Program-made: the position numbers and the translations under genes
Notes under the pieces: model-generated
Databases searched by the model: none
Told to the model about the DNA's origin: nothing
What the model saw: only the letters and a program-made list of their open reading frames with translations
In this document: positions 26,530 to 35,806 of the stretch, piece after piece
Position numbering within the stretch: the stretch's first letter is position 1
How the letters are laid out: every line of letters starts with the position of its first letter
Origin: Bythopirellula sp.
GTDB lineage: Bacteria; Planctomycetota; Planctomycetia; Pirellulales; Lacipirellulaceae
Assembly: GCA_028285205.1 (NCBI GenBank)
Contig: JANQQA010000320.1
Coordinates: forward strand, 19,456-83,455
Reading direction: 5' to 3'
Length of the DNA stretch: 64,000 nt

Positions 26530-27502
26530 TGATCCCCGCGATCAGCTCGACCGGAGTGACGTCGAACGCCGGATTGTAGACGGACACCTTCTCCGGCGCG
26601 GTCGGGGTGCCAAATCCGCAGGTAATCTCTTCGACGTCTCGTTGTTCGATTGGGATTTCACTGCCGTTGGTGAGCGACACGTCAAAGGTGCTCGTTGGCG
26701 CGGCGATGTAGAATGGGATGTCGTGGACCTTCGCGAGTGTCGCCACTCCGTAAGTGCCGATCTTGTTGGCAGCGTCGCCGTTGGCAGCAATACGATCGGC
26801 GCCGGTGACGATCGCTTGCACGCGCCCTTCACGCATCACTTGGGCCGCCATCGAGTCACAAATCAACGTGCAGTCGATCCCGCGTTGCATCAGCTCCCAC
26901 GTCGTGAGTCTTGCCCCCTGCAGCAACGGCCGTGTCTCGTCGACCCAGACGTGCGGCTTCCGCTTGCGGCGGGCTAATTCAAAGATCACTGACAGCGCCG
27001 TGCCGTCGCCGGCGGTGGCGAGCGCGCCAGCGTTGCAGTGCGTGAGTATGCCACTACCGACGGGCAGATCTGCGAGCAAGTCGGCCCCGTGGTTGCCGAT
27101 GTCGGTACACATTTGGCGGTCTTCTTCGCGAATCGCACGAGCTTCGGTGAGTAACGCCTCGGCGAATTGATGTGGAGCGAGTGTCGAGGTTTGCTGAGCA
27201 GTCTCGCGCATGCGATTCAACGCCCAAAATAAATTCACCGCCGTCGGGCGACTGGTCGCCAGGTAGTCGCAAGCCTGCTCGACTTCAGCTAGCTCGGGTT
27301 CGCTGAGGCAGACACCGTAGGCCGCGGCACACCCGATGGCCGGGGCGCCGCGAACCGCAAGGCGCTTGATCGACTGCCATACATCCTCGACCGTCTTGCA
27401 GTCGACTTCGACGTGCTCGCGCGGCAGCTTAGTCTGGTCGAGCAGGACCAGGTAACCGTCGAGTCCGCCTTTCCACGACATGGTTTCGGGAATTCGATTC
27501 AT
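26501..27502 (-). CDS. mtnA: S-methyl-5-thioribose-1-phosphate isomerase
   Basis: 333 residues. LAVRGAPAIGCAAAYGV, ILTHCNAGALATAGDGTALSVI (active-site Cys), VTGADRIAANGDAANKIGTYGVA (active-site Asp) and PFYIAAPTSTFD are signature blocks of MtnA. It converts methylthioribose-1-phosphate to the ribulose form in methionine salvage. The ATG overlaps the stop of the antiporter gene by four bases, so it is translated from the ald-antiporter-mtnA transcript. No other mtn gene is nearby. Confidence 0.95.
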   Translation of the reverse strand: MNRIPETMSWKGGLDGYLVLLDQTKLPREHVEVDCKTVEDVWQSIKRLAVRGAPAIGCAAAYGVCLSEPELAEVEQACDYLATSRPTAVNLFWALNRMRETAQQTSTLAPHQFAEALLTEARAIREEDRQMCTDIGNHGADLLADLPVGSGILTHCNAGALATAGDGTALSVIFELARRKRKPHVWVDETRPLLQGARLTTWELMQRGIDCTLICDSMAAQVMREGRVQAIVTGADRIAANGDAANKIGTYGVATLAKVHDIPFYIAAPTSTFDVSLTNGSEIPIEQRDVEEITCGFGTPTAPEKVSVYNPAFDVTPVELIAGIITEQGVKRY

Positions 27503-29121
27503 GGTTTGGTTCCAAAATTCGACAAGATCGCGAACAGGGCGTCGTTGGCTTGCGCCTCTTCGCTGACGATCTCGCTGGCACCCGCTTTGTTCAGCAGCGG
27601 GACATTGGTTTGAAAACGGCAGCGTACCAGAAGGAAGCAGCTCCGGTTAGCTGAGCGGACGGCGCGAACGATGCGGATCGCCGTTTCGTCGCGCGTTACG
27701 CACACGACAATCATCGTCGCATCCGACACACCTGCGATCTCAAGAATCTCGGATTGCGTCGCATCGCCGTTGACCGTGCGAAATCCTTGCTGAGCGAACG
27801 GATGCAGATTCAGCGGGCTGTAGTCGACGATACAGACATTTTTTCCCGCGATTTCAAGACGCGAAGCGATCTGCCGACCAGACGGGCCGGCTCCGATCAC
27901 CACCGCCTGCTCGCCGACGTCGGCCGGAACGCGGTGTGGCTGAGCCTCGCGGTCATGGTCCGCTGCGGTTTGGATCCGACGCAGTCCGGTCCGCAACATT
28001 AGTGGAGTGATGATCAACGAGCAAATTGCCAAAGTCACAAGCAGTCGATATTGCGCTTCGCTGATCAAACCCGATTCCCAACCAAGCACGATCAGAACGA
28101 AGGCGAACTCGCCAATGTGGGCAAGCCCCACACCCAACCCGAGAGCCGTACGCCAATTTATGCCGGTCAGCCGCAAGGCGATCGCAGCCGCCAAGCTCTT
28201 GGTCAGCATGATCCCAGCCAGACCGCCGAACAGTAGTAAAGGCTGCTTCCAGAGCAAGCTCACGTCGGCCAGCAAACCGAGACTGACAAAAAAGATGGCT
28301 GAGAACGACTCGCGAAATGGCAACACCAGCGCATCGACCTGGTGTGTCCAACGATTGCCGCTGAAGATAAGTCCAGCAGCGAACGCTCCGATCGCCGGTG
28401 GTAAGCCGATCGCGTGAGCTGCCCACGTGACGCCGCCCAAGCACACGAGCGTCAGCAGCACGACCAAGTCGGGACTGCGAAAGGCGGCCAGTTGCGGAAT
28501 TAACCATTGCGCCAACAGTTGGCGTAGCGCGACCACCGATGCGACAAAAAGCAATGAGACGATTGCTAGTCGCAGATAGTCAGCGGCAGTCGCCGCCTCG
28601 CCTTCACCCGTCAACAGCGGGATCAGTAGCAGCAACGGGATTAGCGCCACATCTTGAAACAGCAAGATGCCAATCGCGCGCCGTCCGTGGGCGAGTCCAG
28701 AGTGTCCTTGCTCGGAGAGAGCCTTGAAGATGAGCACGGTTGAGCTAAACGAGACTGCGGCCGCGATGAGAAATGCCGTCTCCCACGGCAGGCCGTAGGC
28801 AGACAGCAATCCGGCGACTGGCAGAGCCACTAGCAACATTTGCACGCTGCCGCCTACGAGCAAGTGCCTGCCAAGTTTCAGCAGTTCATCAAGCGAGAAC
28901 TCAATGCCGATAGAAAATAGCAGCAGAAAGACGCCCAACTCCGCTAGATACTCGATCTCGTGCTCTCGATCGACGACCCAACCGAGTGCGCTCGCACCGA
29001 TGAGCACACCGATAGCCAGATAGCCGACCAGTACCGAAACACGCAGTCGTCGGCAGACGACCGCGGCGATCAGCCCTGCCGCCAGGATGACCAGCAGATC
29101 GTAGATCAGCTTAGGTGGCAT
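27499..29121 (-). CDS. Monovalent cation:proton antiporter with TrkA-N domain (KefB-like)
   Basis: 540 residues from the ATG at 29121; a TTG directly before it is less likely. About 12 membrane helices of the CPA2 family include LGVFLLLFSIGIEFSLDELLKLG, FKALSEQGHSGLAHGRRAIGILLFQD and GAFAAGLIFSG. The C-terminal Rossmann domain (AVVIGAGPSGRQIASRLEIAGKNVCIVDYSP..GDATQSEILEIAGV) binds NAD(H) and gates transport. It probably exchanges potassium or sodium for protons. It overlaps ald by 11 bases and mtnA by 4. Confidence 0.92.
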   Translation of the reverse strand: MPPKLIYDLLVILAAGLIAAVVCRRLRVSVLVGYLAIGVLIGASALGWVVDREHEIEYLAELGVFLLLFSIGIEFSLDELLKLGRHLLVGGSVQMLLVALPVAGLLSAYGLPWETAFLIAAAVSFSSTVLIFKALSEQGHSGLAHGRRAIGILLFQDVALIPLLLLIPLLTGEGEAATAADYLRLAIVSLLFVASVVALRQLLAQWLIPQLAAFRSPDLVVLLTLVCLGGVTWAAHAIGLPPAIGAFAAGLIFSGNRWTHQVDALVLPFRESFSAIFFVSLGLLADVSLLWKQPLLLFGGLAGIMLTKSLAAAIALRLTGINWRTALGLGVGLAHIGEFAFVLIVLGWESGLISEAQYRLLVTLAICSLIITPLMLRTGLRRIQTAADHDREAQPHRVPADVGEQAVVIGAGPSGRQIASRLEIAGKNVCIVDYSPLNLHPFAQQGFRTVNGDATQSEILEIAGVSDATMIVVCVTRDETAIRIVRAVRSANRSCFLLVRCRFQTNVPLLNKAGASEIVSEEAQANDALFAILSNFGTKP

Positions 29122-30223
29122 CAAACCGTTCGCTCAGGGGCAGGTCGAACGTCTCGGCGACCGCACGATTGGTCGTTTCGCCGGCGTGCATGTTGATCGC
29201 TCGCGCGACGGGCGGTAGCTGCTGTGCGGCGGGCTCGATGCCATGTTCCGCAATTTGAATCGCCCAGGGGAGCGTGACGTTGCACAGGGCGTAGGTGCTC
29301 GTCCGTCCAACGGCACCGGGCATATTCGTCACGCAATAGTGCACCACGTCGTCGACGACATAGGTCGGCTCAGCGTGTGATGTCGGTTTGCTCGTTTCGA
29401 TGCAGCCACCTTGGTCAATCGCGACGTCGATGATCACGCTGCCATGCTTCATGGTCTTGAGATCGTCGCGTTCGATCAACCGCGGTGCCTTGGCTCCAGG
29501 AATCAACACCGCACCGACCACCAGATCGGCTAGCGCGATCTGTTCGCGAACGATATGACGATCGCTGAACAACACATCGACATTTGGTGGCATGACGTCG
29601 GCCAGATATCGCAGCCGATCCATGTTGATGTCGAGAATGCTCACATTGGCATTGAAGCCCGCGGCGATTTTCGCGGCATTGGCGCCGACCACGCCGCCGC
29701 CGAGGATCGTAATGTTCGCCGGGGCGACGCCGGGAACTCCCCCCAGCAAGATGCCACGGCCCATCTGCGGACGCTCGAGATACTTTGCGCCTTCCTGGAT
29801 GCTCATCCGTCCCGCAACTTCGCTCATCGGCGTGAGCAGCGGTAGCCGTCCGGCGTCGTCAGCAAGTGTCTCGTAGGCGACGGCCGTGCATTTTGTGTTG
29901 AGAATCGCCTCCGTGAGAGCCCGATCGGCGGCGAAATGGAAGTAGGTGAAGACGATTTGGCCTTCGCGAATCAGCGACCATTCGCTTGGCTGCGGTTCCT
30001 TCACTTTGACGATCATGTCGGCGCGGGCGAAGATTTCCTCCGCGCTGCTAACCATTTCGCAACCCTGTTGTAGGTAGTCATGGTCTGGCAATCCCGAGCC
30101 CAGCCCCGCGCCCGCCTCAACCAACACTTGATGGCCGCGACGTGTCAGTTCTTCGACTCCCACGGGCAGCATTCCGACACGGTACTCGTCTGACTTGATT
30201 TCACGAGGCACGCCAACAATCAT
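29111..30223 (-). CDS. ald: Alanine dehydrogenase
   Basis: 370 residues. MIVGVPREIKSDEYRVGMLP, TYFHFAADRALTEA, YLERPQMGRGILLGGVPGVAPANITILGGGVVGANAAKIA (NAD site) and IDVAIDQGGCIETS are diagnostic. It interconverts alanine with pyruvate plus ammonia using NAD. GGAG lies 8 bases before the ATG. It is first gene of a three-gene overlapping set with a cation antiporter and mtnA. With the glutamine synthetases in the window it offers a second ammonia-handling route. Confidence 0.96.
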   Translation of the reverse strand: MIVGVPREIKSDEYRVGMLPVGVEELTRRGHQVLVEAGAGLGSGLPDHDYLQQGCEMVSSAEEIFARADMIVKVKEPQPSEWSLIREGQIVFTYFHFAADRALTEAILNTKCTAVAYETLADDAGRLPLLTPMSEVAGRMSIQEGAKYLERPQMGRGILLGGVPGVAPANITILGGGVVGANAAKIAAGFNANVSILDINMDRLRYLADVMPPNVDVLFSDRHIVREQIALADLVVGAVLIPGAKAPRLIERDDLKTMKHGSVIIDVAIDQGGCIETSKPTSHAEPTYVVDDVVHYCVTNMPGAVGRTSTYALCNVTLPWAIQIAEHGIEPAAQQLPPVARAINMHAGETTNRAVAETFDLPLSERFDAT

Positions 30224-30386
30224 CTCAACAACTCCGGTTCATATTTTGGTAACATTGCGGTCAGTGTAACACTGGGGCAGGTTGCCACCAGGGGCAGCAG
30301 CAGCCTAGGTTCTCGCATTCGCCGCCCGTTTTTGTTCGATTTGCGTAGCCCCGATTTCCACTGTTTCAACGACCCAACCTTCACGT

Positions 30387-30653
30387 ATGCAAACCGAGAA
30401 AAATCAGACTTGGCTACCTGTCGTCGTGATCGCAGGGGCGCTGGTGGTGTGGATGGCCATTCTAGCGGCGGGCGCATATTGGGCTCCTGTCGGCGAGGGG
30501 GCGGGCGGCGACTTCCGCAAGTTGTGGGTCGTCGCGGCCACGACAGGCGGATTCCTGTTGCTGTGGGTGTTCGTGCTCCTGATCCATCGCGGGAAAGCCC
30601 GCCGACGGGCTGAGGATTCTGACGGGCGGGTCGAGAAAAACAGGGATTCTTGA
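30387..30653 (+). CDS. Small two-helix membrane protein
   Basis: 88 residues with two membrane segments (WLPVVVIAGALVVWMAILAAGAYW and LWVVAATTGGFLLLWVFVLLIH) and a basic then acidic tail (RGKARRRAEDSDGRVEKNRDS). I do not recognise the family. There is no strong ribosome site. It lies between the divergent ald promoter and rplM, on the same strand as rplM. Confidence 0.6.
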   Translation: MQTEKNQTWLPVVVIAGALVVWMAILAAGAYWAPVGEGAGGDFRKLWVVAATTGGFLLLWVFVLLIHRGKARRRAEDSDGRVEKNRDS

Positions 30654-30750
30654 CCCATCTGGTCAAAGTTTCGTGGGAGGTCCACCCTTGCTGAGTCGTG
30701 GCGGGGCCGGTAGATTAATGGATTCCCAACCCTTAACTGGACGTAAGCAG

Positions 30751-31188
30751 ATGAAAACCTACATGGCCAAAACTGGTGAGGTCGAGCAGAAATGGCTGCT
30801 GGTCGACGCCACCGATAAAGCTGTCGGTCGCCTGGCGAGCGAAATCGCCACGATCCTGATGGGCAAGCACCGCCCGACTTATACCCCGCACGTCGATACC
30901 GGCGATTACGTCGTCGTGACCAACGTCGAGAAGATCAGCTTTAGCGGCAAGAAATGGGAGCAGAAGAAGTACGCCTGGTACACCGGCTACCCGCGTCAAC
31001 GGACAATTACGGCGGAAGACCGTCGGGACAAGAAGCCGGAATTGATCCTCACCGAGGCGGTCCGTCGTATGCTTCCCAAGAATAAGCTTGGTCGTGCGAT
31101 GCTAGCGAAACTGAAAGTTTACGCCGGCTCCGATCATCCCCATTCCGCACAGCAACCCGAACCAACAGAGCTCGCCCTGCAGGCGTAG
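30751..31188 (+). CDS. rplM: 50S ribosomal protein L13
   Basis: 145 residues starting MKTYMAKTGEVEQKWLLVDA at 30751; upstream frame is not coding. VGRLASEIATILMGKHRPTYTPHVDTGDYVVV and the VRRMLPKNKLGRAMLAKLKVY block are standard L13. The C-terminal tail (PEPTELALQA) is ordinary. It is followed at 92 bases by rpsI, the conserved L13-S9 operon. Confidence 0.98.
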   Translation: MKTYMAKTGEVEQKWLLVDATDKAVGRLASEIATILMGKHRPTYTPHVDTGDYVVVTNVEKISFSGKKWEQKKYAWYTGYPRQRTITAEDRRDKKPELILTEAVRRMLPKNKLGRAMLAKLKVYAGSDHPHSAQQPEPTELALQA

Positions 31189-31280
31189 CGTTAAGAAGGC
31201 GAGAGGCCAGAGCGGTCCACTTCACAGCACGCAGCACCCCTCGCCGCTGATCTCCCACCCCCAAACTAGGATATTTGTTC

Positions 31281-31679
31281 ATGGCAGCTACCGTCGAAGA
31301 AGCCCTCGGCACCGGTCGACGCAAGACATCGGTCGCTCGCGTTCGCATTCGCGAAGGCAGTGGCAAGATCACCATCAACAAACGTGAATTGGACGATTAC
31401 TTCAAGACCGATCAGGATCGCAACGCGGTGCTGGCTCCGCTGGAGCACTGCGAAGTCCGGGATTCTGTCGACGTGATAATCCGCTGTCACGGCGGTGGTA
31501 CGACCGGGCAAGCCGGTGCCTGCATGCAAGGCATCGCCCGGGCGTTGCTCAAGCACGATACCGACTTGACTGAGAAGCTCCGCGAGAAGCACTTCCTCAC
31601 GCGCGACTCGCGTATGAAGGAGCGCAAGAAGCCTGGTTTGCACGGTGCCCGTCGCGGGACACAGTTCTCCAAGCGTTAG
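31281..31679 (+). CDS. rpsI: 30S ribosomal protein S9
   Basis: 132 residues from the ATG at 31281. GTGRRKTSVARVRIREGSG, GGGTTGQAGACMQGIARAL and the terminal ARRGTQFSKR, whose basic tail reaches the P-site tRNA, are conserved. Second gene of the rplM-rpsI operon, closed by a strong terminator. Confidence 0.98.
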   Translation: MAATVEEALGTGRRKTSVARVRIREGSGKITINKRELDDYFKTDQDRNAVLAPLEHCEVRDSVDVIIRCHGGGTTGQAGACMQGIARALLKHDTDLTEKLREKHFLTRDSRMKERKKPGLHGARRGTQFSKR

Positions 31680-31708
31680 TGCATTCGGATGGTTTTCGAA
31701 AACACCAC

Positions 31709-31734
31709 AAGCCGCCCTCCGGGGCGGCTTTTTT
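31709..31734 (+). terminator. Rho-independent terminator after rpsI
   Basis: Perfect 9-base stem AAGCCGCCC/GGGCGGCTT, TCCG tetraloop, then a run of T continuing from the stem (six T in all). Confidence 0.95.
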
Positions 31735-31826
31735 CGTGGTGGTCTGCACCGGGATTCTTGCTATTGGTAGCCGCCACTTCAGGATAGGATAGATGGCTGC
31801 CGGATGATCCCCTGAGGCCCAGGCAA

Positions 31827-32528
31827 GTGGACGTGGATTCGACAGCCAGCAAATCACGACTAGTCACCGGTGGCCGCAAGCTGGTGAAGTGGCTAAGCCG
31901 GGGCGTACTGCTGCTGGTAGGCGTGCTGCTGCTGGGCATGCTGCCCGTAAACAACGATTACTCAGCGACGCCTGACGGCGTTGAGATCTTCGTTACTTCT
32001 AACGCCGTGCACGCCGACATCATCATGCCGGCGACAAACGACATCATGGACTGGCGTGGATTCTACTCCGATGCCGCATTCCGTGGCGACGTCGATCCCT
32101 ACACGCATGTCGCGATCGGCTGGGGCGACCGAGGGTTCTTCCTGAAGACCCGCACGTGGGATGACTTTAAGCTCTCCACTGCCGCCAACGCGATGTTCCT
32201 CCCGTCGGAGTCCTGCATTCACGTCAACTACACGAACCCAGAGTTCCACGCTGGGCGTGCGGAAGTGAGCATCACGGAAGACGAATACCGAGACCTTGTG
32301 GCGTTCATCAAAAGCTCGCACGTTCACAGCGAACAAGGCAAACCTGTGCAAATTGACGGGTTCGCCTACTGGCAGACCGACGCGTTCTTCGCTGCCCTTG
32401 GCACATACCACTTGCTCAACACCTGCAACTCCTGGGTCGGTCGTGGGCTCGACACCGCCGACGTGCGCGTGCCGTGGCTATCGCCGCTACCGAAGACCCC
32501 GCTGCTATACTTGCCGCGGAGCCAATAG
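31827..32528 (+). CDS. DUF2459 / TIGR02117 family protein
   Basis: 233 residues from a GTG at 31827 with GAGGCCCAGG upstream. An N-terminal membrane helix (GVLLLVGVLLLGML) is followed by VTSNAVHADIIMPAT, YTHVAIGWGDRGFFLKTRTWDD and LLNTCNSWVGRGLDTADV, the recurring blocks of the TIGR02117 family. The Cys and His in these blocks suggest a papain-like or NlpC-like hydrolase, but the function is not established. Single gene after the rpsI terminator. Confidence 0.85.
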   Translation: MDVDSTASKSRLVTGGRKLVKWLSRGVLLLVGVLLLGMLPVNNDYSATPDGVEIFVTSNAVHADIIMPATNDIMDWRGFYSDAAFRGDVDPYTHVAIGWGDRGFFLKTRTWDDFKLSTAANAMFLPSESCIHVNYTNPEFHAGRAEVSITEDEYRDLVAFIKSSHVHSEQGKPVQIDGFAYWQTDAFFAALGTYHLLNTCNSWVGRGLDTADVRVPWLSPLPKTPLLYLPRSQ

Positions 32529-32781
32529 CAGCAGTACCCGAGGTATGATTGCTGTTGGTATGTCGGCTGTCTGATTGCTCGCAGCAGCGGCAGGCAGACC
32601 GAAGCCGATGCCATTGCAGGGCGGCCGTACTGATTTGCGGTTGCTCTTTCTGTTCGCGTCCGGGAAACGCCTACCAAATCTGGCCGAAACCTCTCGAATC
32701 GGGCGGGGTTTCATCTCCTTAGAACCGGGATGGTATGCTTAAGTGTGTGGGTTTCGGTAGTCTTCTCGACGGGAGATTCTG

Positions 32782-34407
32782 ATGGCGTTGACCTTTAGAA
32801 GTTCTACGGCTGCGTGTCTGGTGGCGTTTTTGCTGCTCGTTGGTATTTCGAGTGGTATCGCGGCCCCATCGATCTCTGGCGTGGCAAAACGCGTGGACGT
32901 TGCGATTACTTCCGAGGTGTTCGACGAATCGACCGAGTTGGCGCCTCGCTGCGACGATGAGACCTTTCTGCGCCGGGCCTACCTCGACATCGTCGGTGAC
33001 ATTCCGACTCCCGAGGCGGCGGTCGCGTTTCTGCTCGATCCCGCAGCCGACAAGCGTGCCCGGCTTGTGCAGGAATTGCTCGATGAGCCCCATTACGGGC
33101 AAAACTGGGCTCGTTACTGGCGCGATGTCGTATTTTATCGAGCCCAGGAACCGCGGGCGCGCATCGCGGTGAACGCGATGGTTGTGGATCTAGCCCAACA
33201 ACTGAACGAAAACGTTGGTTGGGACCAGATCGCCAGCGAATTCATTACCGCACGAGGCGACGTGCGCGAGGACGGTCACACCGCGATCGTCATGGCGCAG
33301 GATGGTCGCACCGAGGAAACCACCGCCGAAATGTCGCGGATTTTTCTCGGCATTCAAATCCAGTGTGCCCAGTGCCACGACCATCCCTACGATCGCTGGA
33401 AGCGGGAGCAATTTCACGAACTGGCGGCATTTTTTCCGCGCATCGGCGTGAGGCAGGTTCGCGAAGTCACCAAACGCAGTTTCGAAGTGTATGCGAGCGA
33501 CCGCTACAGCCAACGACAGCGGAAGCAGAACAACGACCGTCGTCCCACGGCGGAACATCGCATGCCCGATCTCAACCATCCAGAGCTTCCCGGTGCCGTG
33601 ATGAAGCCGAAGTTCTTTCTCACCAGCGCTAGCCTTCCGCTGGCTCTCCGCGACGACGAGCGTCGCGAGCAACTGGCCGAGTGGCTGACCGAAAACGAGT
33701 GGTTCTCGATCGCGATCGTTAACCGCATGTGGGCAGAATTGGTGGGCGAGCCGTTTTACCCGGCGATCGACGACATCGGCCCCGATCGCGAGCCAACCGC
33801 GCCGACCGCCATGAAGCTCCTCGCCAAGAAGTTCGCTGAGGGCGGCCACGACATCAAATGGTTGGTGGCAACCATCTGTCAAACAGACGCCTACCAGCGC
33901 GAAGCGCGACCGCGCCGGGGGCCGACGGGGACTTCGTTTGCGGCCAATGTGCCGCAACGACTGCGGAGCGATCAGTTGTACAACGCACTACTGACAGCAA
34001 TGGGTGGCGAAGAGCAGGGTAGCAACGCCCGCGGGTATCGCGGTGCCAATCGCGGCTCGGCCCGCCCGCGCGATGCATTTGACGAGTTATTTGGCTACGA
34101 CCCCAGTGAGCCACGCGAAGGTATTTCCGCTACGATCCCACAATCGCTCGCCCTGATGAACGGATCGGAGGTACACAGCTATCTCAACCCTGCGAAGCAA
34201 ACTCTGCTGCGAAAGTTAACTCGTGAGATTGACAATAACGAGGCACTGATCGTGGAACTGTACTTGCGATGCTTCAATCGTGAGCCCTCGGACGATGAAC
34301 TCGCTCGCGCGACGGCTTATTGCTACGAAGTATCGAAACGAACTGAAGCGTTTGAAGATCTGTTGTGGGTACTGGTGAACTCCGCAGAATTTCAACATCG
34401 CAGATAG
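32782..34407 (+). CDS. DUF1549/DUF1553 domain protein (planctomycete)
   Basis: 541 residues with a signal peptide (LVAFLLLVGISSGIAA). The DUF1549 part (CDDETFLRRAYLDIVGDIPT, YGQNWARYWRDV, IFLGIQIQCAQCHDHPYDRWKREQFHELAAFF) includes a CxxCH that could bind haem c. DUF1553 follows (FSIAIVNRMWAELVGEPF..DIKWLVATICQTDAYQ..LALMNGSEV..LYLRCFNREPSDDELARA). It always seems to pair with a DUF1501 gene, as here 89 bases downstream. It is abundant in planctomycetes, exported, and function is unproven; sulfatase/polysaccharide catabolism links are inferred elsewhere. GGGAG precedes the ATG. Confidence 0.93.
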   Translation: MALTFRSSTAACLVAFLLLVGISSGIAAPSISGVAKRVDVAITSEVFDESTELAPRCDDETFLRRAYLDIVGDIPTPEAAVAFLLDPAADKRARLVQELLDEPHYGQNWARYWRDVVFYRAQEPRARIAVNAMVVDLAQQLNENVGWDQIASEFITARGDVREDGHTAIVMAQDGRTEETTAEMSRIFLGIQIQCAQCHDHPYDRWKREQFHELAAFFPRIGVRQVREVTKRSFEVYASDRYSQRQRKQNNDRRPTAEHRMPDLNHPELPGAVMKPKFFLTSASLPLALRDDERREQLAEWLTENEWFSIAIVNRMWAELVGEPFYPAIDDIGPDREPTAPTAMKLLAKKFAEGGHDIKWLVATICQTDAYQREARPRRGPTGTSFAANVPQRLRSDQLYNALLTAMGGEEQGSNARGYRGANRGSARPRDAFDELFGYDPSEPREGISATIPQSLALMNGSEVHSYLNPAKQTLLRKLTREIDNNEALIVELYLRCFNREPSDDELARATAYCYEVSKRTEAFEDLLWVLVNSAEFQHRR

Positions 34408-34496
34408 CTTCACGTCGCGGGGAACACCGGGAATTTGCAGGTGTCAGTCGGCTCCACATTGATTGCGAACTGAGAACTTAATCGAGGAATCCAACG

Positions 34497-35795
34497 ATGG
34501 CGCGTCTTCAGCATCACACGAACATCGCCTTGCATCGCGGTCACGTCGTCGGACGGCGAGATTTCCTACGTCACGTCGCGGCCACGGGGCTCGCCGCGGG
34601 AGCCTGTAACTGGACCGACGTGATTAGTGCTTCAGCCGAGGAGTTGCGTTCACGCGGGATGGCGTGCATCTTGCTCTGGATGCAGGGCGGGCCTTCACAG
34701 TTCGAAACCTTCAGCCCCAAGCCCAAACACGACCACGGTGGCGAGACCAAGGCGATCTCGACGAGCGTCCCTGGGATCGAAATCTCTGAACACCTGCCGC
34801 ACTGTGCCAAAGTAATGGATGAGTTGGCCATCATCCGTTCGATGACGAGCAAGGAAGGCAATCACCAACGGGCCAGTTATCTGTTGCATCACGGGTACTT
34901 GCCCATGGGCGGGGTGAAGTTTCCAACATTAGGTGCTAACGTCGCGCATCAAATCGGCGACGCGTCTCACCAACTGCCCAGCTACGTACGCATCGGCGGC
35001 CGCCTTCCCAACGGAGGGAACGGCGGATTCCTGGGAGTCGAATATGATCCGCTCGTGCTGAACTCCGCGGAGCGAATGCCACAGAATACGAAACCGCGTA
35101 CCGGCTTGGATCGTTATCATCGCCGCCTGGAGTTGCTCGATTCGATTCAAACGGAGTTCGCCGCCTCGGTGGGAACGCAGGTCGTCTCCGATCATCGCAA
35201 GCTGACTGACCGGGCTGCGGAGATGATCTTGAGCCCCAGCATGAAGGCGTTCGATCTTGAGCAAGAGCCTCAGAAAGTCCGCGAGGAATACGGGTCGGGG
35301 AACTTTGCCTCCGGCTGCCAAATGGCACGTCGTCTGATCGAGCACGGCGTCACCTTCGTTGAAGTGGTTTCTAACGGTTGGGATACGCACCAGGACGTCT
35401 TCGAACGCACGAAAGATCTTACGGCTCAGATCGATCAGCCCATGGCGACGCTAATCACCGATCTCAAGCGACGTGGGATGCTCGACCGCACGCTGGTCGT
35501 CTGGATGGGAGAATTTGGGCGCACACCGCGTATCAACCCCCGCGCTGGTCGCGACCACTACCCCAAGGCGTTTAATGCGGTTCTCGCCGGGGGCGGCGTT
35601 CAGGGGGGGCAAGTGATCGGAAGTACAAACTACGCAGGCACAGAAGTCGACGAACGTCCGGTAACGGTCAACGATTTGTTCCGCACGATTTACCACACAC
35701 TCGACATCGACCCCGACCACGAGAACGTTAGCAAGATCGGCCGGCCCATTAAGCTTGTCGACGGGGGCGAAGTGGTCGAGGAGTTGTTCGTCTAG
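34497..35795 (+). CDS. DUF1501 domain protein (Tat-exported)
   Basis: 432 residues. GRRDFLRHVAATGLAAGAC is a twin-arginine signal. MACILLWMQGGPSQFETFSPKP, SEHLPHCAKVMDELAIIRSM, VEVVSNGWDTHQDVF, VVWMGEFGRTPRINPRAGRDHYPKAF and a C-terminal HTLDIDPD are the DUF1501 signature, which has an alkaline-phosphatase-like metal site arrangement. Partner of the DUF1549/1553 protein upstream. CGAGGA sits 8 bases before the ATG. Ends 11 bases from the convergent PreA-like gene. Confidence 0.93.
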   Translation: MARLQHHTNIALHRGHVVGRRDFLRHVAATGLAAGACNWTDVISASAEELRSRGMACILLWMQGGPSQFETFSPKPKHDHGGETKAISTSVPGIEISEHLPHCAKVMDELAIIRSMTSKEGNHQRASYLLHHGYLPMGGVKFPTLGANVAHQIGDASHQLPSYVRIGGRLPNGGNGGFLGVEYDPLVLNSAERMPQNTKPRTGLDRYHRRLELLDSIQTEFAASVGTQVVSDHRKLTDRAAEMILSPSMKAFDLEQEPQKVREEYGSGNFASGCQMARRLIEHGVTFVEVVSNGWDTHQDVFERTKDLTAQIDQPMATLITDLKRRGMLDRTLVVWMGEFGRTPRINPRAGRDHYPKAFNAVLAGGGVQGGQVIGSTNYAGTEVDERPVTVNDLFRTIYHTLDIDPDHENVSKIGRPIKLVDGGEVVEELFV

Positions 35796-35806
35796 CAGGA
35801 CTACGA

